Assembly (NCBI GenBank): GCA_034420695.1
Contig: DAOULB010000045.1
Coordinates: forward strand, 1 to 64,000
Length of the DNA: 64,000 nt
Reading direction: 5' to 3'
Source: Io17-Chloro-G2 sp034420695
GTDB taxonomy: Bacteria > Chloroflexota > Dehalococcoidia > Lucifugimonadales > UBA3495
This document shows positions 8,382 to 16,676 of the stretch, in pieces. The notes under the pieces were generated by a model. The model ran no database searches. It had not been told where the DNA came from and was given only the letters and a program-made list of their open reading frames with translations. Both the position numbers and the translations under genes were made by a program. Position 1 is the first letter of the stretch. Each line of letters begins with the position of its first letter.

Positions 8382-10028
8382 TCAGATTTCGCGCCCGCTG
8401 GCGGTCAGAACAATCATCTCCAAGACTTCATGGCTGGAAATAGACCCGATGAACTCGCCGGTTTCGGTATCAGTTACCGGAAGCACGGTCAGCGAGTTCT
8501 CCGTCATCCGCTGCAGCGCATCCTCCACCAGTTCGCTGGAATAGGCGCACGGTGTGGTCTGGCGAAGCACGCTCCCTAGGCTGGTGCGCTCCCATTCGTT
8601 GCGGGGAAGGTAGCGCAACATCCCCAAAGACACAATTCCTGCCAACTCCCCACGTTCGACAACCACGTAGTCGTGCTGCTCCGGGAGCAGCCAGCTTTCT
8701 GCGAAGGCCTTGACCGTCAATGATCGTTCGGGGTAATTCCGGGAATTGTCCAGGATGTCTCCTACCCTGATTCCATCCAGAGCAAAACGGTCGAGGGATG
8801 GTGGCAATTGGCCTTGGGATAGGACTGCTTCTTCGTGCTTCAACCTCCTCACCGTGAAGGTGATGCCGAACGGCGTCAGCAGGATGTAACCGAACATTGC
8901 CAACACCAACAGGGAAAACACCGACTCGTCAATGGCTTCCGAATGAAACAGCAGAAGTAGAAGTGCAATCTCCGCCACTCCCTTGGCCATCAGCGCCGCC
9001 GCTATGGCCAAGGGAGCCTCCAGCCGGGTGATATATGAGCTGATAAAAGCTCCGGCGAACTTTCCGGCCAGCGGCACCAGCAACAGGGCCAGTATGGTTT
9101 CCGGGGGCAGTTCCAGAAAGTCCAAGGTCAGGTGTAATCCGGCAGAGGCGAAGAACAAGGGCACAAAAAATCCCTCCGCGGTGCTTCTCATGCCCGGCAT
9201 GATGTCTCGCCGCACTTGGTACGGCAGCATTGAAAGAGCAGCGCCGAACAGTAAAGCTCCTAGAGAACCGTGAAGCCCCACGCGTTCAGCTCCTACAACC
9301 ACCAGGAACAGACCTCCCAGCAGCAGCCCGAAGGAAAGTTGCGGAACTTGCAAAAATCTATGCAGCGCAAAAATCACCCGCGGAAGCACCTTTGTTGAAA
9401 CGAACCACGTTACTATGGCGAACCCCAGGATCTGGCCTATGAGTAACGATACGTTCACCGGGTCCAGGGTGTGCCCGTGTCCCCCTGGATATAAGTGACC
9501 ACTTATGGCGAACCCAACTACGAACAATGCAATCAACTCGGCGATGATCACGGCGGTGAAAATTTGCACTCCCACCGGCTCTTTGAGGCGCCCCTCGTCA
9601 ATCAGCACCTTGGCGACTACTCCCAGGCTGGACAACGACAGTACCCCGGCCAAGCCCAAGGCCTGGGTAAAGTTAAGATTCAACCCCAAATCGAAAAAGA
9701 CATCCGTCGTCACCGATAGCGAGACCAACAGGGATATGACCACGGACAGGACCGACGCCAGGAAAAGGCGCCCCCGGATTGCAGCCAGGAATCCCCTGAT
9801 GTCCAGCTCCTCTAGACCAATGAGGAAGAAGAACACAAAGATGCCAATGCTCAGGATGATCTCAATCTGGGAGCTCGACTCCACCAACCCCGTCACTGGC
9901 CCAAGAATAATTCCGGTGGTCGCGTAAGCAATTATGGAGTTCAGGCCAAACCGCTTGAACAGGCCCTCCAAGAGTTTGGCAGTGACAATGAGCAGCCCGA
10001 CCGAAAAAAGGGCCTCTTCAATCTCCAA
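8382..10028 (-). CDS. CPA2-type cation:proton antiporter with C-terminal CBS domains
   Basis: The protein of 548 residues has about 12 hydrophobic segments in its first 400 residues, in the pattern of Kef/NapA-type monovalent cation:proton antiporters (GLFKRFGLNSIIAYATTGII, IFVFFFLIGLEELD, GLAGVLSLSSLGVV). The remaining part looks like a pair of CBS motifs (SLGSVLRQTTPCAYSSELVE, TVLPVTDTETGEFIGSIS), which in relatives bind adenine nucleotides and gate transport. I chose a TTG start at 10028 because AAAGGAGG stands about ten bases upstream, while an upstream TTG at 10091 has no ribosome-binding site. It is divergent from the SulP gene. Confidence 0.86.
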   Translation of the reverse strand: MEIEEALFSVGLLIVTAKLLEGLFKRFGLNSIIAYATTGIILGPVTGLVESSSQIEIILSIGIFVFFFLIGLEELDIRGFLAAIRGRLFLASVLSVVISLLVSLSVTTDVFFDLGLNLNFTQALGLAGVLSLSSLGVVAKVLIDEGRLKEPVGVQIFTAVIIAELIALFVVGFAISGHLYPGGHGHTLDPVNVSLLIGQILGFAIVTWFVSTKVLPRVIFALHRFLQVPQLSFGLLLGGLFLVVVGAERVGLHGSLGALLFGAALSMLPYQVRRDIMPGMRSTAEGFFVPLFFASAGLHLTLDFLELPPETILALLLVPLAGKFAGAFISSYITRLEAPLAIAAALMAKGVAEIALLLLLFHSEAIDESVFSLLVLAMFGYILLTPFGITFTVRRLKHEEAVLSQGQLPPSLDRFALDGIRVGDILDNSRNYPERSLTVKAFAESWLLPEQHDYVVVERGELAGIVSLGMLRYLPRNEWERTSLGSVLRQTTPCAYSSELVEDALQRMTENSLTVLPVTDTETGEFIGSISSHEVLEMIVLTASGREI

Positions 10029-10452
10029 GCCTGCGTATCCTCCTTTGTAGTCTGGGGTGGTCCGGGTCAGTTGGCCCGGCCTGTAGCCCAATCAATAGCG
10101 GCTTCCGGCGCGTCTGCCCCGGCGCGTCTGCCAATAATACCAGTCTCAGCCCCGAAGGCAGTCAATGTAGGCCCAGTGAACCAATATGGGGCCAAACGCC
10201 CCCGGCGCACCCCGGTCTTTGACTGGAAATCCCTATGGGGCTGTCACCCGCCGGTCTTGGCTGGGTGCAACCGCCTTTGCTCTTCTCCCTCTTTGACATT
10301 ACTATAACGAGGGCAGGAAAATACGCTGGCCGCACCCGTCGTACAGCCAATATCCGGGGCTGTTGCCGGTTTTCCTGCCAGGCGTGCCGCACCGAATCAG
10401 GCTGGAGGTCGAGGACTTGTCCAAGGCGCATCCAGGGCATAGGTCCTGATAA
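10029..10452. other. Divergent intergenic region between antiporter and SulP genes
   Basis: These 424 bases must hold promoters for both divergent transporters, but I cannot identify convincing -35/-10 pairs. The only clear structure is a 14-base tandem duplication, listed separately. Confidence 0.45.
10105..10132 (+). repeat. Perfect 14-bp tandem duplication
   Basis: CCGGCGCGTCTGCC occurs twice head to tail at 10105-10118 and 10119-10132, in the divergent intergenic region. It may be a replication slip product or a paired protein-binding site. Confidence 0.7.
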
Positions 10453-12102
10453 GTGGGTTTCAATCTGAATTACGATCTACAGACCCTACGCGGCGATGTG
10501 TTTGGCGGTGTCACCGCCGGTGTGGTGGGTCTCCCGGTGGCCTTGGCCTTCGGGGTAGCCTCGGGCTTGGGGCCCCTTGCCGGGCTTTACGGGGCTATTG
10601 CAGTGGGTTTCTTCGCCGCCGTGTTCGGGGGAACCCGCTCCCAGATCTCCGGCCCCACCGGCCCCATGTCCGTGGCGATGGCGGTCATCGTCACCAGCCA
10701 CGCCCAGACCCTCGCCGAGGCGTTCACCGTCGTCATCATGGCCGGGCTGATACAAGTCCTTTTGGGCTTGCTCCGAATCGGCCGCTTTGTCGCCTTTACG
10801 CCCTACTCGGTCATATCCGGGTTCATGTCGGGCATCGGCGTTATCATCATCTTGGTCCATATCCTCCCCTTGCTTGGCGCACCCGTTGCAACCGGCGGAC
10901 CGGCGGCAACCGTCGGTCTTTTGCCCGACGCTATAGCCGCTGCAAATTTCAGCGCCGTGGTCATCGCAGTCGTCACCCTTGCCGTGGGTGTGTTGTGGCT
11001 GGGTCCTCTCAAGAAGTTCCTTCCCGGTACCCTGGCCGCCCTTGTCGCCGGCACCCTGTTGGGGGTCCTTTGGTTGACCGATGTGCCGGTGATCGGTGAA
11101 GTGCCCACCGGTCTGCCGGAACTTTCGGTGCCGGACTTGTCCGCCAACGCATTGGTCCGCGCGGTTGAACCGGCGCTGATTCTGGCGTTGCTCGGCTCCA
11201 TAGACAGTCTGCTTACTTCCTTGGTGGCCGATTCTATGACGCGGACCCGGCATAACCCCAACCGGGAACTGGTGGGGCAGGGTATCGGCAACATGGTTGC
11301 TGGCCTCATTCAGGGTCTCCCCGGTGCCGGGGCCACCTTGGGAACGGTGGTCAATATCCGGGCTGGTGGACGCTCTCCGGTTTCCGGCGCCATTCGGGCG
11401 GGGATTCTGCTGGCCCTGGTCCTGGGCCTTGGACAGTTTGTGGAAGTAATTCCCCATGCCGTTCTCGCCGGCATTCTGATAAGAGTAGGCTGGGACATTA
11501 TCGACTGGCGCTTCATCACCCGGATCCACCGGGTCCAGCGCGAGCACCTGCTGGTGATGATCATTACCATGGCCCTCACCGTATTCCTGGACCTTGTCAC
11601 CGCTGTGGCCATAGGACTGATCGCCGCCGGCATGGCCAGCGCCCGCCAGTTTGAGCGGTTGGAGCTCGACAGCGTTGTCTCGGTCCCCCTGTTGGACCGG
11701 AGTTTCCTCCGGCCGAGGGAAGAGGGCGAAGGCGTAGATGAAGGAGTAGAAGAGGAGGATGATTTCTCCGCCCGGGTCGGATTGGTGGCCCTGCGGGGCA
11801 GCTTCACCGTGGCGTCTTCCAACAAGCTCATTAACACCATAAGCATGGACATCAGGGACCACGAGGTGGTAATTCTGGACTTCACCGACACGGTCTTTGT
11901 GGACGACAGCGCCGCCTTGGTTGTGGAGCAGATGATAGACAGCGCAATAGCCGAGGATACTCATTGTATTGTCATGGGCCTGTCCGGGCCTCCCGCATAC
12001 ACCCTCCGGGCCCTTGACGTCCTGAAGCAGGTCCCCGAGGACCAGTTTGTCACGACGGTGGATGAGGCCAGGGAAACCGCAAAGCGGCTGCTGGCAACCT
12101 AG
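10453..12102 (+). CDS. SulP-family anion transporter with STAS domain
   Basis: This 549-residue protein shows about 11-12 membrane segments in residues 15-400 with typical SulP sequences (GVVGLPVALAFGVASGLGP, FGGTRSQISGPTGPMSVAM, LLGSIDSLLTSLVADSMT). The C-terminal residues about 430-549 form a STAS domain with the strand VVILDFTDTVFVDDSAALV, whose DDS is the site phosphorylated in related anti-sigma antagonists. The family carries sulfate, bicarbonate or other anions into the cell. The start is a GTG at 10453, with only a weak upstream AGG, so the exact start is moderately sure. An acidic linker (residues about 420-435) precedes the STAS domain. Confidence 0.9.
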   Translation: MGFNLNYDLQTLRGDVFGGVTAGVVGLPVALAFGVASGLGPLAGLYGAIAVGFFAAVFGGTRSQISGPTGPMSVAMAVIVTSHAQTLAEAFTVVIMAGLIQVLLGLLRIGRFVAFTPYSVISGFMSGIGVIIILVHILPLLGAPVATGGPAATVGLLPDAIAAANFSAVVIAVVTLAVGVLWLGPLKKFLPGTLAALVAGTLLGVLWLTDVPVIGEVPTGLPELSVPDLSANALVRAVEPALILALLGSIDSLLTSLVADSMTRTRHNPNRELVGQGIGNMVAGLIQGLPGAGATLGTVVNIRAGGRSPVSGAIRAGILLALVLGLGQFVEVIPHAVLAGILIRVGWDIIDWRFITRIHRVQREHLLVMIITMALTVFLDLVTAVAIGLIAAGMASARQFERLELDSVVSVPLLDRSFLRPREEGEGVDEGVEEEDDFSARVGLVALRGSFTVASSNKLINTISMDIRDHEVVILDFTDTVFVDDSAALVVEQMIDSAIAEDTHCIVMGLSGPPAYTLRALDVLKQVPEDQFVTTVDEARETAKRLLAT

Positions 12103-12151
12103 TCCGGTGGTCCCGCTTGGGCTCCAAGTCCGGGGCAGGCCTTGTCTGGAT

Positions 12152-12178
12152 TTGATGCCAGTCCCAATGTCCTATAAT
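12152..12178 (+). promoter_or_regulatory. Candidate promoter for the acetyltransferase gene
   Basis: A perfect -10 hexamer TATAAT sits at 12173-12178, 62 bases before the start codon. TTGATG at 12152-12157 could be the -35 element, with a short spacer of 15 bases. Confidence 0.4.
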
Positions 12179-12240
12179 CCTGTGGGTTTCGCCGGTGGTC
12201 CCGGCGTTAATCCGTCGACTACTCTGGAGAGTGGAACTCG

Positions 12241-13431
12241 ATGCTTGAAATGAGGACCGTAAGGCCCGAGGAGTTCTTCCAGTGGGTCTGGGCCGAGGCT
12301 AGGGCCTACGGCAATCGGTTGGCCGCCGACCCGGAAGAGTTGCGGCCCAATTTTGATTTGGACCGCTCCATAGCGGTGTTCGACCGGGGGGAAATCGTGG
12401 GGGGCGCCCACTCCCACCGGGTGGAAATGTCGGTCCCCGGTGGGTCGGCAGTGGTGGCCGGCGTCGCCAACGTCGCCGTGCAGCCCACCCACCGGCGGCA
12501 GGGAATCATGACCAGGATGATGTGTCACCAGCTCAAGGACGTTCACCAGCGTGGCGAGGCCTTGGCGGGGCTGTTTGCCTCGGAAAGCGGCATCTACGGC
12601 AGGTTCGGCTATGGCATCGGCTCTCTTCGGGAGGAATGGTCCATCCAGCGCCAGTACACCGTTTACAGCCAGCCCCTTGAAAGCAACGGCAGGTTCCATT
12701 TCGTGGGCCCGTCGGAGATTGGGCAGGTGCTTCCAGAAGTTGCCCTCCGCTGCACCAAAGGGCGTCCCGGCGTATTCCAGAAAGCCCCCCACCTGTGGGA
12801 AAGAGAGTCCCGGGCTTCCATCCACCGGGAGGGCGGCCAAGGCGGCCTGTTTTACGTTGCTTATGAAGACGGTGGGCGGCTGGAAGGCTACGCCAAGTAC
12901 CGCACCAGCGGCAATACCCTTACCGTCAACGAGTTGATGGCGGAGAACAAGGGGGCGGCAGCCGCCCTGTGGAGGTTCTGCTTTGAGTTGGACCTCATCA
13001 CCGTCACCGAGGCGGAAAGGCGTCCAGTTGACGACCCTTTGCCTTGGATGCTGGTGGACCCCCGCCGCCTGCAACGGTCCGTCCGTGACAGTCTGTGGCT
13101 GCGGCTGGTGGACGTTGCTGCCGCGCTGGAACTGCGAGGCTACGCGGAATCGGGCCGGTTGACGCTGGAAGTGCGGGACGGCGTGTGTCCTTGGAACCAG
13201 AAACGGTTCGAATTGGAGACCTCTCCCGAAGGAGCAGCCTGCCGTCCCTCCGATTCCTTCCCCGACCTGACCCTGGACGTCTCCGCCCTGGGCTCAGGCT
13301 ACCTGGGCGCTTCCAGCTTCACCACCCTGGCCCAAGCCGGCCTGGTGGACGAACAGACCCCCGGTGCCCTGCACCGAGCCGACCGCATGTTCACCGTCCA
13401 GCACAAACCCTGGACGCCCTACGGCTTTTAA
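12241..13431 (+). CDS. Eis-like GNAT N-acetyltransferase
   Basis: The 396-residue protein has an N-terminal GNAT domain with the acetyl-CoA pyrophosphate loop RRQGIMTRMM preceded by the strand VAGVANVAVQP, a second GNAT-like region and a C-terminal sterol-carrier-like domain (about 290-396). This three-part layout is that of the Eis family, which acetylates amines on aminoglycosides, peptides or proteins. The protein ends in Phe (WTPYGF), and in Eis the C-terminal Phe carboxylate is the catalytic base, which supports the call. GGAG lies about twelve bases before the ATG. The natural substrate is unknown. Confidence 0.82.
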   Translation: MLEMRTVRPEEFFQWVWAEARAYGNRLAADPEELRPNFDLDRSIAVFDRGEIVGGAHSHRVEMSVPGGSAVVAGVANVAVQPTHRRQGIMTRMMCHQLKDVHQRGEALAGLFASESGIYGRFGYGIGSLREEWSIQRQYTVYSQPLESNGRFHFVGPSEIGQVLPEVALRCTKGRPGVFQKAPHLWERESRASIHREGGQGGLFYVAYEDGGRLEGYAKYRTSGNTLTVNELMAENKGAAAALWRFCFELDLITVTEAERRPVDDPLPWMLVDPRRLQRSVRDSLWLRLVDVAAALELRGYAESGRLTLEVRDGVCPWNQKRFELETSPEGAACRPSDSFPDLTLDVSALGSGYLGASSFTTLAQAGLVDEQTPGALHRADRMFTVQHKPWTPYGF

Positions 13432-13497
13432 GGGTAGGTCTGAGTAGTTGAGCGCACCGCTCAGTGCTTAATCCAGCAGAATTCAAGGAGGTGCACC

Positions 13498-14052
13498 ATG
13501 CCCCGCACACCCACCGTCACTCGAGACCAAGTCCCGGAAGAACTACGGGAAGCCTTCGACGCTGAGACCGCCGCCACCGGCGGAGTGGTCAGCAGCGGCC
13601 CCGGCTCGGCGATGATTCACAGCCCGGAGATGCGCCGCCGGGCCAATTCCTTGGTCAACTACCTGCGGGACGAGTCAACTTTGTCCAAGAAGCTCCAGGA
13701 ACTCACCATGATCCTGACGGCCCGCACCATGGACTGCCAGTACATCTGGCACGCCCACGCTGCCCGGGCCAGGCAGTTGGGCATCAGTGACGAGTTCGTC
13801 GACAACCTGCGGGATGGCAATCCCCTGCCCCAGTTGCCGGCGGATGAACAGGTAGTTGTGGATTACGTGACCGAACTCTTCCGGGAGCACCGGGTGCAGG
13901 ATGCCACCTGGCAGGCGGCCGCGGACCGGTTGGGGCCTATGGGAGTTACCGAGTTGACCACCCTGATGGGCTACTACGCCCTGCTGGCCTACAACGCCAA
14001 CTCCTTCCAGATCGACACCCCCGACGGCGCAGAACCCAAGCTGCCCATCTAG
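13498..14052 (+). CDS. Carboxymuconolactone decarboxylase family protein
   Basis: This 184-residue protein matches the all-helical CMD/AhpD family through its core helix ELTMILTARTMDCQYIWHAH and the following GISDEFVDNLRDG. Only one cysteine is present where AhpD peroxidases have CxxC, and the HxH end is kept, so a peroxidase role is unlikely. Members act in protocatechuate catabolism or are uncharacterised. AAGGAGGTGCACC directly precedes the ATG, a very strong ribosome-binding site. The stop is one base away from the stop of the convergent hydrolase gene. Confidence 0.85.
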   Translation: MPRTPTVTRDQVPEELREAFDAETAATGGVVSSGPGSAMIHSPEMRRRANSLVNYLRDESTLSKKLQELTMILTARTMDCQYIWHAHAARARQLGISDEFVDNLRDGNPLPQLPADEQVVVDYVTELFREHRVQDATWQAAADRLGPMGVTELTTLMGYYALLAYNANSFQIDTPDGAEPKLPI

Positions 14053-14053
14053 T

Positions 14054-15067
14054 TCACGCCGCCAGCAGCTCCCGGATGGCATCCTCCACGAACTTGGTGT
14101 CCTCCTCGTTCGCCCCGGGACCCCCGGCCAAGTGCCCCCAGATGGACTCGATGGGGCGGAACTCGGCGTTGGGCATCCGGGCCACCTCCAGCTCGTTGTC
14201 CTCGGGCGGGAAGTACAGGTCGGTGCGGCCCGGCATCACTATAGCCTTCGCCTTGATGGCCCCCAGTGCCCTGTTCAGGTCGCCGCCGTAAAGCTCGTTG
14301 GCGCTGATGTCGGCGTTCTGCCAGCTCCACAGCATGGCCAGCAGGTCGTTGGCGTCGCTGCCCAGCCGCCTTGCTTCCCAGAAGGCCACCAAGTAGTCCT
14401 CCAGGGAGGAGTAGCCGATTTTGAGGTACACCTCCTCCCGGTAGAAGGCCTGGGACACCGCCCAGCCGGCGTACACCCGGCCGAAGGCCCGCAGCCCCTT
14501 GGTTGGCGGCTTGTCGTACCAACCGCCGGCCCAAGCGTCGTCGGCAGTCAGGGCCGCCTTCACCCCCTCCAGGAAGACGTAGTTGTGGTGGGAGGTCTTG
14601 GCCGAGCCACAGATGGGCAGAATCCGCTCCACCATGTCTGGAAACAGGCTTCCCCAGTGGTAGGTCTGCTGGCCTCCCATGGACCAGCCGGTCACCAAGG
14701 CAATGGTCTCAATCCCGAATACCTCGGTCACCAGCCGGTGCTGGCACATCACGTTGTCGTACAGGGTCACGTTGGGAAACCGTGCCCGGTCGTAGGGGAT
14801 GGGCGTGTTGCTGGGCGATGACGACAGCCCATTGCCGAACATGTTGGGGACTATGATGAAATACTTCTCCGGGTCCAGCGCTCTGCCGGGGCCGATTCTG
14901 GCCTCGTTGAGGGTGTGCTGGGACCCGTAGGATGTGGGGTACACAATCACGTTGTCCCGGCGCTGGTTCAACTCCCCGTAGGTCTTGTAAGCCAGCTTGG
15001 CGCCCCGCAGCGTCGCCCCCCGCTGCAACACCACGTCCCCCAAGTCGAACACTTCGTAGTCACGCAT
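14054..15067 (-). CDS. Alpha/beta hydrolase of the homoserine O-acetyltransferase (MetX-like) family
   Basis: The 337-residue protein has the nucleophile elbow GWSMGGQQTYHWG, an Asp in PGRTDLYFPPED and a His in WGHLAGGPG, which make a complete Ser-Asp-His triad. The N-terminal block (LKLAYKTYGELN-like, then PTSYGSQHTLNEARIG) is typical of MetX-type acyltransferases. It could equally be a plain esterase/hydrolase of this superfamily, since no methionine gene is nearby. The ATG at 15067 has only a weak GGGACGG upstream. It converges with the CMD gene. Confidence 0.82.
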   Translation of the reverse strand: MRDYEVFDLGDVVLQRGATLRGAKLAYKTYGELNQRRDNVIVYPTSYGSQHTLNEARIGPGRALDPEKYFIIVPNMFGNGLSSSPSNTPIPYDRARFPNVTLYDNVMCQHRLVTEVFGIETIALVTGWSMGGQQTYHWGSLFPDMVERILPICGSAKTSHHNYVFLEGVKAALTADDAWAGGWYDKPPTKGLRAFGRVYAGWAVSQAFYREEVYLKIGYSSLEDYLVAFWEARRLGSDANDLLAMLWSWQNADISANELYGGDLNRALGAIKAKAIVMPGRTDLYFPPEDNELEVARMPNAEFRPIESIWGHLAGGPGANEEDTKFVEDAIRELLAA

Positions 15068-15136
15068 GATCCGTCCCGTTGGTAAGTTATGATTGAACTT
15101 GATTGGCCGAGCCAGTATATCGGAGCCTTCGCTTGG

Positions 15137-15435
15137 CTAACAGAAAGGGTGTGTGGTGTCGGAGAATGGAATCTCCCGCGCCGGTTCACTGCGCTCCGGG
15201 ATTTCAATCTCTATGCCCCGGGGCATGTTTTCCACCAGCCACTGGCCTAGTGGTTTGCGGACCGGCGATTGGGCTTGCCATAGCCGCTCCGACGCTACCA
15301 CGAACGGCTTCCGCGTTCCGATGCGCTGCGGCCCTTCTTCTTCGGCAAGCGCAGGATTTCCGGCAGCCGGGCCTTGGCCTCGGCCACCGTCCAAGTTCGG
15401 CGGGGCTCGGTGTTCTGCAACAGCGGGGCCTCCAC
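15137..15435 (-). pseudogene. Frameshifted Phd/YefM-family antitoxin remnant
   Basis: Read on the minus strand from about 15435 (GTG), one frame gives TWTVAEAKARLPEILRL, the typical start of a Phd antitoxin. Near 15345-15350 the similarity moves to another frame and continues as EEEGPQRIGTRKPFVVAS and later WLVENMPRGIEIEIPER, typical of the Phd C-terminal half, ending at 15137. Restoring one base at about 15347 would give a protein of roughly 99 residues. No toxin gene lies downstream: the next minus-strand gene is the MetX-like hydrolase. It is therefore likely an orphan antitoxin decayed by a single-base indel, unless the shift is a sequencing error. Confidence 0.6.
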
Positions 15436-15524
15436 GAGCGGGTTTACCCTAAACTATCATAGACTAACTTACAGGAACGCCAACGCCATCTCAACCAAGG
15501 CAAAACCCACAAGGAGGACCAGCC

Positions 15525-16364
15525 ATGGCCGGACAACCTAGGCTGCAGGGACGCACCGCCCTGATTACCGGCGGCGGTCGCGGCATCGGCCGGGCCATTG
15601 CCTTGGCCTACGCCGCCGAGGGAGCGAAACTGGCCCTGGCGGCCCGCACCCGGGCGGAACTGCAGGAGACCGCAGAGCTTGTGGCCGCCCGCCACGGAGT
15701 CGAGGTGCACCAAGTGGTCGCCGACGTCAGCCGCCGGCAGGACGTGGAGAACGCCGTGAGCAGTGCACTGGAGAGGTTTGGGGCCATCGACGTGATGGTC
15801 AACAACGCTGGCAACATCGGTCCCGTGGGACGGCTCTGGGAAAACGACCCCGACGATTGGGACCGCACCATCGCCGTGCACCTGATGGGGACCTACTACG
15901 GTTGCCGGGCGGTGCTCCCGTCGATGTTGGAACGCAACGCCGGGCGCATCGTCAACATGTCCGGCGTCGGCGGGCCGAATCTCACCGCCTACGACGCTGC
16001 CAAGACGGGTATCGTCAACCTGACCGATAACCTGGCCTTGGAGCTGTCCGGAACGCCGATAACCGTCAACGCCATCAGCCCCGGCTCCATCCATACCCGG
16101 ATGTGGGAGGAGACCCGGGACTTGGCCCGTGCCATCGGTGACATGGCCATGTACCAGCGGGGAGTGGAAGTCACCTCGGGGCAGGGGGCTTCAATAGAGC
16201 GAGCGGCCCAACTGGCCGTATTCCTGGGCAGCGACGACTGCGGAAAATTGTCAGGCCGCCTCATCCGCGCCTTCGCCGACCCCTTCGAAGACCTCCCAAA
16301 CCAAGCCGACCAAATTATGTCATCCAACGCCTACCAACTCCGCCGCGTAGACCCCCAAGGCTGA
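15525..16364 (+). CDS. Short-chain dehydrogenase/reductase (SDR)
   Basis: This 279-residue classical SDR has the nucleotide-binding TGGGRGIG (residues 15-22), the NNAG motif (VMVNNAGNIG) and the catalytic Tyr156-x3-Lys160 (YDAAK). The loop between the active-site serine region and Tyr156 is short. The family oxidises or reduces alcohols and ketones with NAD(P); the substrate is unknown. AAGGAGG precedes the ATG by about eight bases. It stands alone between the antitoxin remnant and the low-GC defence-like gene. Confidence 0.85.
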   Translation: MAGQPRLQGRTALITGGGRGIGRAIALAYAAEGAKLALAARTRAELQETAELVAARHGVEVHQVVADVSRRQDVENAVSSALERFGAIDVMVNNAGNIGPVGRLWENDPDDWDRTIAVHLMGTYYGCRAVLPSMLERNAGRIVNMSGVGGPNLTAYDAAKTGIVNLTDNLALELSGTPITVNAISPGSIHTRMWEETRDLARAIGDMAMYQRGVEVTSGQGASIERAAQLAVFLGSDDCGKLSGRLIRAFADPFEDLPNQADQIMSSNAYQLRRVDPQG

Positions 16365-16676
16365 TTTCCCTCCTTGCAACCTGGCCCCAACCGCGCCCTC
16401 ACCCTGAGCCTGTCGAAGGACCGAGCTTGTCGCAAAGCCTCTATTCTGGAGAAGCCTAGAAACGTCAGATCGTTAAGTCCTGCTCATGTCGAGAATCCTA
16501 CGATTGGTGGTCAAGAGAACGCGTCGCTGACTAAAGTAGATATTGATTGCCAGATAGAATTGAGAGAATTTCGCTGGGTCTTGTTTTTGCTTGAGTGCGA
16601 ACAACTCTTCCTTGTATAGTGGGCCCAATTTCCAATGTAGGGCTCCCCGCCAGATTCTCTGAACAGGGTTAATGGA
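16365..16676 (+). other. Intergenic region with REP-like sequence
   Basis: These 312 bases lead into the low-GC gene. Apart from the REP-like sequence at 16396-16425 the stretch is AT-richer than the surroundings and has no convincing gene, so it probably belongs to the same acquired segment. Confidence 0.45.
16396..16425 (+). repeat. REP-like extragenic sequence
   Basis: CCCTGAGCCTGTCGAAGGA is a variant of an extragenic repeat (CCCTGAG...GTCGAAGGG) that I recognise from intergenic regions of many bacteria. It lies just after the SDR gene and marks the junction with the low-GC segment. Only one copy is seen here. Confidence 0.4.

Noticed and set aside
10486..11964. Long open frame on the minus strand inside the SulP gene
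   Set aside because: It is His/Gly/Gln-rich and antisense to a clear membrane transporter; an effect of high G+C.
13498..14052. AhpD-type alkylhydroperoxidase
   Set aside because: Only one Cys is present in the place of CxxC, so a peroxidase call is not supported.
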